Source: an uncultured Peptococcaceae bacterium (GTDB lineage Bacteria; Bacillota; Peptococcia; Peptococcales; Peptococcaceae). From it: 43,366 nucleotides of DNA. Positions 1-7,876 of this stretch are shown in pieces. The stretch spans positions 1 to 43,366 of the forward strand of contig CALJRU010000021.1 of assembly GCA_937976375.1 (NCBI GenBank), read 5' to 3'. The first letter of the stretch is position 1. Each line of letters opens with the position of its first letter. Under the pieces are notes generated by a model. That model did not search any database and was not told where the DNA came from. It saw nothing but the letters and a program-made list of their open reading frames with translations. Made by a program: the position numbers and the translations under genes.

Positions 1-54
1 AATGGTACCAATGTTTACGTGTGGTTTTGTACGCTGATATTGTTCTTTTGCCAT
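1..54 (-). CDS. tuf: Elongation factor Tu, N-terminal 18 codons (gene runs off the left edge)
   Basis: Only the first 18 codons are inside the window; they begin MAKEQYQRTKPHVNIGTI, the classic EF-Tu N-terminus just before the GHVDHGKT P-loop. EF-Tu is the cytoplasmic GTPase that delivers aminoacyl-tRNA to the ribosome. A strong Shine-Dalgarno AGGAGGA lies at 64-70, nine bases before the ATG. A near-consensus promoter is at 130-158, so tuf is probably transcribed on its own after the tRNA-Leu terminator. Whether this is tufA or tufB cannot be said from this fragment. Confidence 0.93.
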   Translation of the reverse strand, partial: MAKEQYQRTKPHVNIGTI

Positions 55-129
55 TACAAAAATTCCTCCTTGGATTTCATCTAAAGATGAAAATTGTTTG
101 ACTAAGGTTTACATTTTTCCAATAGTTTG

Positions 130-158
130 ATTGTATCTTTTTTGCCCTATGTTGTCAA
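130..158 (-). promoter_or_regulatory. Promoter of tuf
   Basis: On the minus strand there is TTGACA (153-158), a 17-base spacer and TACAAT (130-135). It lies between the tRNA-Leu terminator and the tuf start, giving a leader of roughly 70 bases. A sigma-A type promoter is expected for such a highly expressed gene. Confidence 0.75.
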
Positions 159-172
159 CATTTGTATGTAAC

Positions 173-203
173 AAAAAAGCAACAGTCGCTCGGACTGTTG
201 CTT
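173..203 (-). terminator. Terminator of tRNA-Leu
   Basis: A perfect 11-bp stem (arms 177-187 and 193-203, five-base loop) is followed in the minus direction by a run of six U residues (173-178). It sits directly after the tRNA 3' end and before the tuf promoter. Confidence 0.85.
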
Positions 204-205
204 GA

Positions 206-287
206 TGCGGTGGACGGGACTTGAACCCGTACGAGTTGCCTCACACGCCCCTCAAACGTGCGCGTATGCCAATTCCGCCACCACCGC
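206..287 (-). tRNA. tRNA-Leu, anticodon GAG
   Basis: On the minus strand the acceptor arms GCGGTGG (281-287) and CCACCGC (207-213) pair, with discriminator A at 206. The T-arm GGGTTCAAGTCCC is present. The anticodon arm CACGT-TTGAGGG-GCGTG places GAG at positions 34-36, reading CUC and CUU leucine codons. A variable arm longer than in class I tRNAs fits tRNA-Leu. The terminal CCA is not encoded; the bases after the discriminator are TCA. The gene has its own promoter (330-358) and terminator (173-203), so it is a single-tRNA unit between coaE and tuf. Confidence 0.95.
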
Positions 288-293
288 GTTTTT

Positions 294-326
294 TCTCGCC
301 GCTTCGTTCATCCCTCAGCGACGAGA
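294..326 (-). other. Leader hairpin upstream of tRNA-Leu
   Basis: Arms 294-303 and 317-326 form a 10-bp stem with one G-U pair and a 13-base loop. It begins at about the predicted transcription start and is followed by an A-run, then the mature tRNA. No U-run follows in the minus direction, so it is not a terminator for coaE. It may be a 5'-leader structure removed by RNase P or other RNases. Confidence 0.5.
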
Positions 327-329
327 TTT

Positions 330-358
330 ATTATACGAAACATTTTACGTTTCGTCAA
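330..358 (-). promoter_or_regulatory. Promoter of tRNA-Leu with an inverted repeat in its spacer
   Basis: Minus strand TTGACG (353-358), 17-base spacer, perfect TATAAT (330-335). The stretch 335-355 is an inverted repeat, arms ACGAAAC and GTTTCGT with a 7-base centre, so it fills the space between the two promoter boxes. The promoter call is strong; any operator role for the repeat is only a guess. Confidence 0.8.
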
Positions 359-366
359 CACCTTTT

Positions 367-954
367 TTACGATTTTTGGAGTTTTTTTATCAACGCCTGG
401 ACTTGTTTGTGCAGCTGTTCCAAATCGCCGTCGTTTCGGATCACTTCCGGCCGATGCGACAGCCGTTCTATTTCCGTCATTTGCGACGCCATTTTTTGAC
501 GCGCATAGGCCGCGTCAATATTGTCACGTGCCATTAAGCGTTTTTCCCGCAGTGCATCGTCAACATGCACCAGCCAAACACTATCACAGTATTGATCCAT
601 CCCACTTTCATACAAAAGCGGAACAACAAAAAAGATCAGCGCATCATCACGATGTTCACTAAAACGTTGTTGCGCTAGGCGGCCAATGGCCGGGTGTGTG
701 ATGGCGTCCAGCTGCTGCCGCGCCACATGATCAGAAAACACAAGACGCCCTAGGGCCTGACGGTCCAGCGAACCATCAGCATGAAACACAGCCTTTCCAA
801 ACGTCTTGCGCACTTCATTAAGCACGGGACTGCCTGGTTCCATGATTTCCCGCGACAGCTCATCCGCATCGATGACTGGATAACCCAGTTTTTTTACATA
901 ATCACTTACTGCGGTCTTGCCGGAGGCAATGCCACCTGTAATGCCAATAATCAT
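367..954 (-). CDS. coaE: Dephospho-CoA kinase
   Basis: Cytoplasmic enzyme of the last step of coenzyme A synthesis: ATP-dependent 3'-phosphorylation of dephospho-CoA. The 195 residues match the usual family length of about 200. The P-loop GGIASGKT is at residues 7-14, followed by the DADELSREI segment typical of CoaE. The ATG has an AGGAG site about seven bases upstream, and the stop codon of mutM lies inside that site, so coaE is the last gene of the GIY-YIG-polA-mutM-coaE operon. polA-mutM-coaE is a widely conserved order in Bacillota. No terminator is obvious between coaE and the tRNA-Leu promoter just downstream. Nothing in the protein looks broken. Confidence 0.96.
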   Translation of the reverse strand: MIIGITGGIASGKTAVSDYVKKLGYPVIDADELSREIMEPGSPVLNEVRKTFGKAVFHADGSLDRQALGRLVFSDHVARQQLDAITHPAIGRLAQQRFSEHRDDALIFFVVPLLYESGMDQYCDSVWLVHVDDALREKRLMARDNIDAAYARQKMASQMTEIERLSHRPEVIRNDGDLEQLHKQVQALIKKLQKS

Positions 955-963
955 CTTTTTCTC

Positions 964-1791
964 CTAGCTTTTCTGGCAGTGCGGACAATACACACTGCTG
1001 CGCCCGCCCACTGTCACTTGTTTCAATACTGTTCCACAGCGCAAACACGGTTCTCCAGCTCTGCCGTACACTTGATGCGCCAGCTGATAGCCGCCTTTTT
1101 GCGCCTCACTGTTTACATAGTCGCGAATGGTGCTTCCGCCTGCCTCAATGGCTTCTGTCAGAACAATCTGTGTCGCCGCAACGATCGCTTCTGCTTCTTT
1201 TCTGGACAAGCGTGCTGCACTTTTGCGCGGCCGCACGCCTGCGCGAAATAATATCTCATCCGCGTAAATGTTGCCGATCCCCGCCACCACCGATTGGTCC
1301 AGCAGCTGTGACTTAATTGGACGTCGTCGATGCCGACAGCTTTGAAAAAAGCCATCAGCATCAAACGCCGCACTCAGCGGTTCCGGACCCAGCTGCACCA
1401 AGGGCTTCTGCTGCAGAGGATTTTCTCGATAAAAGGCAAACCCTCCAAAGCGCCGCACGTCATGATAATGCAGCATTTTACCATTATCCAGCGTTATAAC
1501 GAGATGCGTGTGTTTATCTATCTTCTCATCAGGATCACAAACAAGCAGCTTTCCTGTCATTCTCAAATGACAAAGCAGCCACCCACGATCCAGCACAAAG
1601 ATAATATATTTTCCACGACGTTCAATATCAAGAATGGTTTGACCAACGAGCTGCGCCGCAAACACGTCCGGCGAAAGCGCTGATTGATGAATCACATCTA
1701 CAGAGCGTATTTCAGCATGTTCTATGCGACGCGCGGACAAATGCTTTCGCAACCCACGGCAAATCGTTTCAACTTCCGGCAATTCCGGCAT
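964..1791 (-). CDS. mutM: Formamidopyrimidine-DNA glycosylase (Fpg/MutM)
   Basis: Base-excision repair enzyme that removes 8-oxoguanine and formamidopyrimidines and nicks the abasic site. I place the start at the ATG giving MPELPEVET, because Pro2 must become the N-terminal catalytic nucleophile; an upstream in-frame start would add eight residues and block it. Residues Pro2, Glu3, Glu6 and Lys61 are in place. A C-terminal zinc finger has cysteines at 249, 252, 269 and 272. Length is 275 residues, as usual. Its ATG overlaps the polA TGA stop (TGATG), which implies translational coupling, and its stop is nine bases before coaE. The domain set is complete. Confidence 0.96.
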   Translation of the reverse strand: MPELPEVETICRGLRKHLSARRIEHAEIRSVDVIHQSALSPDVFAAQLVGQTILDIERRGKYIIFVLDRGWLLCHLRMTGKLLVCDPDEKIDKHTHLVITLDNGKMLHYHDVRRFGGFAFYRENPLQQKPLVQLGPEPLSAAFDADGFFQSCRHRRRPIKSQLLDQSVVAGIGNIYADEILFRAGVRPRKSAARLSRKEAEAIVAATQIVLTEAIEAGGSTIRDYVNSEAQKGGYQLAHQVYGRAGEPCLRCGTVLKQVTVGGRSSVYCPHCQKS

Positions 1792-4406
1792 CAGATTTTC
1801 TCCATTTCTTGCCAATTAAAGCCCGCTTTAAGATCCACTTTCAAAGGCACGGTCAACTTCACCGCTTCTTCCATACATTGGCGTACCACTTGACTCAGCG
1901 TCAACGCATCTTCGCGGGATACTTCAAAAATCAGTTCATCATGTACCTGCAAGAGCATTTTTGCATCAATATGATGATCCTCAATGGCTTGATCGCATCT
2001 CAGCATCGCTAATTTGATAATATCCGCTGCTGTTCCTTGAATTGGCGAGTTCACCGCAGTGCGTTCGGCAAATTGCCGCAGATTACGATTGCGGCTATTG
2101 ATGTCTTTGATATAACGACGACGTCCCAGCATCGTTGTTACATAGCCCGTTTCACGCGCATTGGCAATGGTGTCATTGATAAAGGTCTGCACCAACGGAT
2201 AACGAGAAAAGTAAAGATCAATATAAGCCTGAGCTTCTCTTCGGCTAATCCCTAATTCCTTGGAAAGTCCGAAATCACTCTGTCCATAGATGATGCCAAA
2301 ATTTACTGCTTTCGCGGTACGGCGCTGATCTGCCGTCACTTCTTCCATTGGCACATGAAAAACTTCTGACGCTGTGCGGCGATGAATATCCTCTCCATTC
2401 GTGAACGCTTGCATAAGCATATCATCACCACTGAGATGAGCCAAGACACGCAATTCAATCTGTGAGTAATCGGCACTGATCAGCAAATTCTTCTTTTCAA
2501 TCGGAATAAACGCTCTCCGAATACGCTTGCCTTCTTCCGTGCGCACAGGAATATTCTGCAGGTTTGGCGCCGTACTTGACAGGCGACCTGTCGCCGTGAC
2601 GGTTTGATTGAACGAAGTATGAACACGATCGTATTGATCAACCAATTTAAGCAGTCCATCAACATAGGTGCTTTTCAGTTTTGCAAGCTGGCGGTAATCC
2701 AAAACGCGCCCCACGATCGGATGGTTGTCACGCAAAGTCTCCAATACTTCTGCGCTTGTCGAGTAACCTGTTTTCGTCTTTTTGACAACCGGCAGTTCCA
2801 AAACTTCAAACAAAATATGTCCCAGCTGTTTTGGCGAGTTTGGATTGACTGGTTCTCCAGCCATGATTTCAATATCCTTTTCAATGGTCTTAATACGTTC
2901 ATCAAACTCTTCCTGCAGTTTTTCAAGATATTGGGTATCCACGCGGACACCGATAATTTCCATTTGTGCCAAAATCCACGCCAATGGCAATTCAACATCC
3001 AGGTACAGATTCAGGCAGCCACTTTCAGCCATTTTAGCGCGCATCTGCGGATAAAGCTGCTCAACCAGTTCCAATTTTGCAAAGTGCTGTTCCGGTTCAC
3101 CTTCCGGAATTGTCATCCCCAGGCAGGACTCGGCCACTCTTGCCAAGTCGTGATCCCCGCCTTCCGGCTGAAGCAGATAAGCACTCAACACTACATCAAA
3201 TTTCACTTGTTCCGTCAGACAACCAGCCAACAGCAAAGCGTGTGCCAATTTCTTTGCGTCATCTGTGAGCACGGTCACCTTTTTCTGATCAAACAGCGGA
3301 TCCAACGCATCTACCAAGCGATCCCATTCTTGTCTGTCTTTCAGCACCACTGTGTAATTTTTTTCCGACGCCCGCCACGAGAAACGGGTTGGTATCTTAT
3401 CCTCCCCTACCTCACAAATCATCACACAGCGTTCTCCGCTTATTTCAGAAATCAGCGGACGCGCTGCTTCAACGTTCTCACATACAGCGCCCTGTGGCAG
3501 TTCCGGCTGATCTTCTGCAGGATCGTCAAGCGTGGTTGTGCCAAAGTCCGCTTCCAGCTTTCTCAAAAGCTTCGTCAAGCCCAATTCTTTATAGAACGAT
3601 GTCAGCGCAGCAACATCTGGCTGATCAAAAGCGAAATCAAGGCTTTCAAAATCAATTGGTACATCGCATTTGATGGTCGCCAATTCTTTGCTTAAAAAAG
3701 CATCATCTTTGCCATCAACCAACTTGTCATAAAGCTTTTTTCCTTTGAAGTCCTCAACATGGGCATAAAGGTTTTCAACAGAGCCATACTCTCCAAGAAG
3801 CTTTTTCGCCGTTTTCTCACCGACACCACTGATACCCGGAATGTTATCGCTCTTGTCACCCATCAGCCCTTTCATTTCAATCACCAATTCAGGCGTCAAG
3901 CCATATAGTTCCTGCAAAGAATCCGGTGTGACCAATTCCATATCTGACCCTTTGCCCTTCGGGAAGCACACCGTAACATGATCGCCCACCAACTGGAAAA
4001 GATCGCGATCACCGCTTAAAATAATGCTCTCATTGCCCAGGGCACTGTTGTGTGCACTCATGGTGCCAATGATGTCATCCGCCTCATACCCTTCCAGGCC
4101 AAAGGTTTCAATATTCATGTATTTCAACGCCTCTTTGATCAAAGGCATCTGCGTCAACAAATCTTCCGGCATTCCCGTGCGAGTGCCTTTATAATCAGCA
4201 AAACGTTCATGACGAAAAACTTTTTTGCTAACGTCAAAGGCTACAAAAAGTTCATCTGGTTTGAAGCGCTCTACAACCGCCTGCAAGGTGTTCAAAAAAC
4301 CAAATACTGCATTGGTTGGTACCCCTTTTGCATTGGTCAAGCGTGGCACGCCATAATAAGCGCGATTGGCCATACTATTGCCATCTATCATCAATAAGGT
4401 GCTCAT
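1791..4406 (-). CDS. polA: DNA polymerase I
   Basis: Repair and Okazaki-fragment processing polymerase, 871 residues. The N-terminal 5'-3' exonuclease/flap domain (about 1-290) begins MSTLLMIDGNS and carries the conserved acidic motifs such as ILSGDRDLFQL. The middle domain is degenerate: the DxE exo I motif of proofreading enzymes is missing (the matching stretch reads MICEVGEDKIP), as in Bacillus-type PolA, so 3'-5' proofreading is probably absent. The C-terminal polymerase domain has motif A (DYSQIELRVLAH), motif B (RRTAKAVNFGIIYG) and motif C (QVHDEL). Its start overlaps the stop of the GIY-YIG gene by ATGA and its stop overlaps the mutM start. Confidence 0.97.
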   Translation of the reverse strand: MSTLLMIDGNSMANRAYYGVPRLTNAKGVPTNAVFGFLNTLQAVVERFKPDELFVAFDVSKKVFRHERFADYKGTRTGMPEDLLTQMPLIKEALKYMNIETFGLEGYEADDIIGTMSAHNSALGNESIILSGDRDLFQLVGDHVTVCFPKGKGSDMELVTPDSLQELYGLTPELVIEMKGLMGDKSDNIPGISGVGEKTAKKLLGEYGSVENLYAHVEDFKGKKLYDKLVDGKDDAFLSKELATIKCDVPIDFESLDFAFDQPDVAALTSFYKELGLTKLLRKLEADFGTTTLDDPAEDQPELPQGAVCENVEAARPLISEISGERCVMICEVGEDKIPTRFSWRASEKNYTVVLKDRQEWDRLVDALDPLFDQKKVTVLTDDAKKLAHALLLAGCLTEQVKFDVVLSAYLLQPEGGDHDLARVAESCLGMTIPEGEPEQHFAKLELVEQLYPQMRAKMAESGCLNLYLDVELPLAWILAQMEIIGVRVDTQYLEKLQEEFDERIKTIEKDIEIMAGEPVNPNSPKQLGHILFEVLELPVVKKTKTGYSTSAEVLETLRDNHPIVGRVLDYRQLAKLKSTYVDGLLKLVDQYDRVHTSFNQTVTATGRLSSTAPNLQNIPVRTEEGKRIRRAFIPIEKKNLLISADYSQIELRVLAHLSGDDMLMQAFTNGEDIHRRTASEVFHVPMEEVTADQRRTAKAVNFGIIYGQSDFGLSKELGISRREAQAYIDLYFSRYPLVQTFINDTIANARETGYVTTMLGRRRYIKDINSRNRNLRQFAERTAVNSPIQGTAADIIKLAMLRCDQAIEDHHIDAKMLLQVHDELIFEVSREDALTLSQVVRQCMEEAVKLTVPLKVDLKAGFNWQEMEKI

Positions 4407-4675
4407 TTTAGTTCCTCTCTTTGCTTCTTATATGCTGTCACAAGTGCTTCTTTTTCACTGTGACTCATGCGTTTGATATGCCATTCTCGCGACATCGCTG
4501 CCTCTTTTGTGTCAAACGCTTCCATGTAAACAAGGGCGACCGGTCGTCGTGCACGTGTATACTTGGCACCACGCCCGCTGTTGTGTGTCGCTGTGCGCGC
4601 TATCGGATCCGTAGAATAGCCGCAGTAATAACTGCCATCTGCACAGCGCACTAAATATGTGTAGTGTTCGTTCAT
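4403..4675 (-). CDS. GIY-YIG domain protein (UPF0213/YhbQ-YazA type)
   Basis: A 90-residue single-domain GIY-YIG protein. The first signature is reduced to YTYLVRC near residues 5-11 and the second to YYCGYST at 16-22, as in the small UPF0213 family. Members are presumed DNA endonucleases but their physiological role is poorly defined. A GTG two codons upstream is possible, but the GGAGGGG ribosome site lies right against it and is seven to eight bases from the ATG at 4675, so I use the ATG. The stop overlaps the polA start by four bases (ATGA). It is first in the operon with polA, mutM and coaE, which supports a link to DNA repair. Confidence 0.85.
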   Translation of the reverse strand: MNEHYTYLVRCADGSYYCGYSTDPIARTATHNSGRGAKYTRARRPVALVYMEAFDTKEAAMSREWHIKRMSHSEKEALVTAYKKQREELK

Positions 4676-4695
4676 CGTCACCCCTCCATCGTTCT

Positions 4696-4724
4696 ATTAT
4701 GACAGATTCATTCGCTGATAGCAA
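4696..4724 (-). promoter_or_regulatory. Promoter of the GIY-YIG-polA-mutM-coaE operon
   Basis: Minus strand TTGCTA (4719-4724), 17-base spacer, CATAAT (4696-4701). It lies between the asnB terminator and the first gene of the operon, with a leader of about 15 bases. Confidence 0.6.
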
Positions 4725-4747
4725 ACACCATCATTGGGCCAAGCATA

Positions 4748-4776
4748 GAAAAAACCTCCTCGAGTACGAGGAGGTT
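4748..4776 (-). terminator. Terminator of asnB
   Basis: A 10-bp perfect stem (4753-4762 with 4767-4776), four-base loop, followed in the minus direction by a U-run (4748-4754). It starts six bases after the asnB stop. Confidence 0.9.
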
Positions 4777-4781
4777 GATGA

Positions 4782-6641
4782 TTAGCGTTTGATGAAATAT
4801 TCGCGATACCAAAGAATCAACGACATAGCTGTATAGATGTAACGCTGGCGCATGGCTTTTCCTTGATAATGCTCATCAAGATAACCCAGCAAACGTTCCT
4901 GATCAAAGAAAATGCCTGCTTCTGGCGATTCAAAAATTTCCTTGACATAACGATAATATTTTTCCTGGCGCAGCCAGTCACGAATTGGAACAGGGAAGCC
5001 ATTCTTTGGACGACGTGCCCATTCTTCCGGCAATTCGGCCAAAGCAGCCTTGCGCAGCGCATACTTGCTCAGACCATCTTTGATGCGATATTTCGTAGGC
5101 ACTTTTTCAGCCACTTTCATGACATCTTTATCAAGAAAAGGCACACGCAATTCCAAAGAATGCGCAGAGCTCATTTTATCGGCTTTAAGCAAAATATCGC
5201 CCGGCAGCCATAAGCGCATATCAATGGTCATCATTTTTGTAACATCGTCTTTATCTTTTACAGAACGATATACCGGCGCAGTCAATTCCTTCACTGCAAT
5301 GCCATTGCGAAATTCCGGCTTCAGCACGGCACGCGCTTCTTTTTCAGGAAATACCTTCGCCTGGCCAATGAAATATTCTTCTGGCGTCTGACCGCCACGC
5401 ACCATGAGACTGGTCAAGCGATTATCCGGCAGATTTTTTGCCACCTGATACAAGCCACGACGCAGCTTATGAGGGACAACGCGTTCATACAGCTTCAAAT
5501 GCGGTGTCCGCATGTAACTTTCATAACCGCCGAAAAGTTCATCGGCACCTTCGCCAGATAATACCACCGTCACGTGCTCACTGGCCAACTTGGTCAGGAA
5601 ATACAGCGGCACCGTCGACAAATTAGACTGAGGTTCATCAAGATGGTATTGAATGTCCGGCAAAGCCCCAAAGAAATCATCTGCATCAATAAGACGCACA
5701 TGGTGCTGGAAGCCAAGGATTTCTGATAAGCGACGCGCCAAATCCGTCTCATTAAAACGGCCTTCATAATCAGCGAACCCCACAGAAAATGTATTTTCAG
5801 GCTTAAACAGCGCCGTAATATAGCTGGAGTCAATGCCTCCTGACAGAAAAGCACCAACTGGTACATCGGCAATTTTATGTACTTTTACGGAATCCTTGAG
5901 CACTTCTGAAATCTGTTCAACATAGCTTTCCAAAGAATCATCGGTGGCATCAAACGAAAAATCCCAGTAACGCTTACGTGTCATATGACCGTCAGCTTCC
6001 ACACGCATCCATGTGCCTGGCTCCAATTTGTAAATATCCTTAAAAAACGTTTCTCTGGTGACAGGATATTGAAAAGTTAAATACGGCAGCACAGCATTTT
6101 TATTCAACTCTTTAGCAAAAGCCGGATGCGGCAAGAAGCTTTTGATCTCAGAGCCAAAGAAAAAGGTGCCATCTGTTGAAGCCTTCCCATAATACAATGG
6201 CTTAATGCCAAACATATCGCGCGCCAAGAACAAACTCTTCTCTTCATCATCCCAAATAGCAAATGCAAACATGCCTCGCACTTTATCAAGGATACCTTCA
6301 CGCCATTCGGCATAACCATGTACCAACACTTCACTGTCAGTATGAGATTTGAAATGATATCCCTTTGCCTCTAATTCTGCGCGAATATCCTTATAATTAT
6401 AAATTTCACCATTAAAAACCAACGTGTAGCGGCCGCTTTCGTCAAACAACGGCTGATTGCCTGCATCACTCAAATCAATGATGGTCAATCTGCGAAAACC
6501 TAACACAGCACCATTCGCAATGTGATAGCCACCACTATTCGGTCCGCGATGACGGATGACGTCCATCATCGTCTGAATGATTTCGCTATGATCAAGCGCC
6601 TGGCTGTCACGCCCCGGCAAGTATCCTACAAATCCACACAT
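4782..6641 (-). CDS. asnB: Asparagine synthetase, glutamine-hydrolysing
   Basis: Makes asparagine from aspartate, glutamine and ATP. It is a 619-residue two-domain protein. The N-terminal class II glutamine amidotransferase domain (about 1-215) has catalytic Cys2 exposed after Met1 removal (MCGFVGY) and the RHRGP and NGEIYN motifs. The C-terminal ATP-pyrophosphatase/synthetase domain has SGGIDS at 267-272. A GAGGGG ribosome site precedes the ATG. The gene is monocistronic: a terminator follows the stop and another (for mrp) lies upstream. Length and motifs are standard for AsnB. Relatives that transfer amide groups in cell-wall modification exist, but nothing around this gene suggests that role. 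Confidence 0.94.
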   Translation of the reverse strand: MCGFVGYLPGRDSQALDHSEIIQTMMDVIRHRGPNSGGYHIANGAVLGFRRLTIIDLSDAGNQPLFDESGRYTLVFNGEIYNYKDIRAELEAKGYHFKSHTDSEVLVHGYAEWREGILDKVRGMFAFAIWDDEEKSLFLARDMFGIKPLYYGKASTDGTFFFGSEIKSFLPHPAFAKELNKNAVLPYLTFQYPVTRETFFKDIYKLEPGTWMRVEADGHMTRKRYWDFSFDATDDSLESYVEQISEVLKDSVKVHKIADVPVGAFLSGGIDSSYITALFKPENTFSVGFADYEGRFNETDLARRLSEILGFQHHVRLIDADDFFGALPDIQYHLDEPQSNLSTVPLYFLTKLASEHVTVVLSGEGADELFGGYESYMRTPHLKLYERVVPHKLRRGLYQVAKNLPDNRLTSLMVRGGQTPEEYFIGQAKVFPEKEARAVLKPEFRNGIAVKELTAPVYRSVKDKDDVTKMMTIDMRLWLPGDILLKADKMSSAHSLELRVPFLDKDVMKVAEKVPTKYRIKDGLSKYALRKAALAELPEEWARRPKNGFPVPIRDWLRQEKYYRYVKEIFESPEAGIFFDQERLLGYLDEHYQGKAMRQRYIYTAMSLILWYREYFIKR

Positions 6642-6735
6642 ATGTAAATTCCCCTCTAAAAAATAAGATCAGAATCCATTTTACTACAAACTTCCGCACG
6701 CGGCACCACAACGCCGCTGTGCTATTCACCAATCT

Positions 6736-6764
6736 ATAGTAACAAAAGATTAACAATCACACAA
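6736..6764 (-). promoter_or_regulatory. Possible promoter of asnB
   Basis: Minus strand TTGTGT (6759-6764), 17-base spacer, TACTAT (6736-6741). The match is moderate. The 245-base gap between mrp and asnB otherwise holds only the mrp terminator and about 90 bases of leader; I saw no riboswitch-like fold in it. Confidence 0.4.
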
Positions 6765-6844
6765 GCTCATATTTCAGCTAATTTTAAGACTGTAACCTTT
6801 TCCAGTTACATCCTCATCCCAAAGTATTTTTTCATCAATAACGC

Positions 6845-6875
6845 AAAAAATCCCCTGTGCAACGCACAGAGGATT
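6845..6875 (-). terminator. Terminator of mrp
   Basis: Stem 6849-6860 with 6864-6875, one mismatch and a three-base loop, followed in the minus direction by a U-run (6845-6850). It lies 11 bases after the mrp stop. Confidence 0.85.
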
Positions 6876-6886
6876 ATGTTAAAAAT

Positions 6887-7741
6887 TTATTCCATGATGC
6901 CTTCGCCAAGACCTTTGAGCATTGAATCAAGGCTCTCCGTCAACAAGGCAAGGACTTCACCATCATAACTTTCGATGTCACCAGCATCGCCCATCTCTGC
7001 AAGATGAGGGTCAAGAGGGAACTGGCCAATCAGCGGAACCTGGAACTTGTCGCAAGTTTCTTGAACATGGCTTTCACCAAAGATGTTGATACGTTCATCG
7101 CAATTTGGGCAGCGCACATAGCTCATGTTTTCAGCGATGCCAAGAGCTGGTACGTTCATCAATTCGATCATTTTAAGGCCCTTGCGAACAACCATGTTGG
7201 ACAGTCCCTGTGGCGTAGTAACCATAAGAACACCGCCAACCTTCATGCTCTGCATAATGGTCAATGGCACATCGCCGGTTCCTGGTGGCATATCAACAAC
7301 GAGATAATCCAAATCGCCCCAGCAGACATCCGTGATAAACTGCTGAACCACGCCTGTGATCAGAGCACCACGCCATACAACAGGGTCATCATCATGAGGC
7401 AGCAAGAAATTCATGCTCATCAACGAAATGCCAGATTTGCTCTTAACAGGTTCAATGCCATATTCACCCATTGCAGGCTGATGGCTAACCCCGAAAAGTT
7501 TTGGAATGCTTGGGCCCGTGATGTCGGCATCCATCAAGCCAACTTCAAAGCCACGTTTGCGCAATGCCATTGCAAGAACAGACGAAAAGCTGGATTTACC
7601 AACGCCGCCCTTCCCACTCATGACAACAATGATATTTTTGATATTGGTATGTTTTTGGGCTTCCGTCAGCTGTTGTTCCTGACCGCTAGGGCAAGAACCA
7701 CCGCAAGAACCAGCGGATGCGCAGCCTTCACATTGACTCAT
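6887..7741 (-). CDS. mrp: Mrp/NBP35-type iron-sulfur cluster carrier ATPase
   Basis: P-loop ATPase of the Mrp/ApbC family, which binds and passes Fe-S clusters to target enzymes in the cytoplasm. The Walker A (deviant MinD/ParA type) GKGGVGKS is at residues 43-50, and the cluster-ligand CxxC (CPNC) at 211-214. The short N-terminal tail holds four cysteines (4, 7, 13, 17), resembling the extra N-terminal ferredoxin-like cluster site of NBP35-type proteins. I choose the ATG at 7741 (MSQCEGC), about ten bases after a GGGG ribosome site; an in-frame ATG three codons earlier sits too close to it. The 284 residues fit the family. It has its own extended -10 promoter and a terminator, so it is monocistronic. 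Confidence 0.9.
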   Translation of the reverse strand: MSQCEGCASAGSCGGSCPSGQEQQLTEAQKHTNIKNIIVVMSGKGGVGKSSFSSVLAMALRKRGFEVGLMDADITGPSIPKLFGVSHQPAMGEYGIEPVKSKSGISLMSMNFLLPHDDDPVVWRGALITGVVQQFITDVCWGDLDYLVVDMPPGTGDVPLTIMQSMKVGGVLMVTTPQGLSNMVVRKGLKMIELMNVPALGIAENMSYVRCPNCDERINIFGESHVQETCDKFQVPLIGQFPLDPHLAEMGDAGDIESYDGEVLALLTESLDSMLKGLGEGIME

Positions 7742-7783
7742 AAAACTCATACCCCTTTCATATGAAAAAAGTCGATATAACAC

Positions 7784-7817
7784 AACAAGCGGATGGCCCA
7801 CAAGGGATCCGCTTGTT
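7784..7817 (-). other. Strong hairpin in the mrp leader / after groEL
   Basis: A perfect 11-bp stem (7784-7794 with 7807-7817); the inner bases can add three G-C pairs. It lies just downstream of the mrp -10 box, so it would form the 5' end of the mrp transcript. A U-run follows only after a further 13 or so bases. It may be a 5' stabilising or regulatory structure, or a poor terminator for groESL; no better groEL terminator is visible. Confidence 0.5.
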
Positions 7818-7827
7818 GGTTTATTTA

Positions 7828-7836
7828 ATTATACCA
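7828..7836 (-). promoter_or_regulatory. Extended -10 promoter of mrp
   Basis: Minus strand TGGTATAAT: a perfect -10 box (7828-7833) with the upstream TG of an extended -10 element. No good -35 is visible 17 bases upstream. It lies 40 bases downstream of the groEL stop, giving mrp its own transcript. Confidence 0.65.
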
Positions 7837-7876
7837 TAGGTTATAGGGATTTCACCATCCCATCACACCTATAAAA

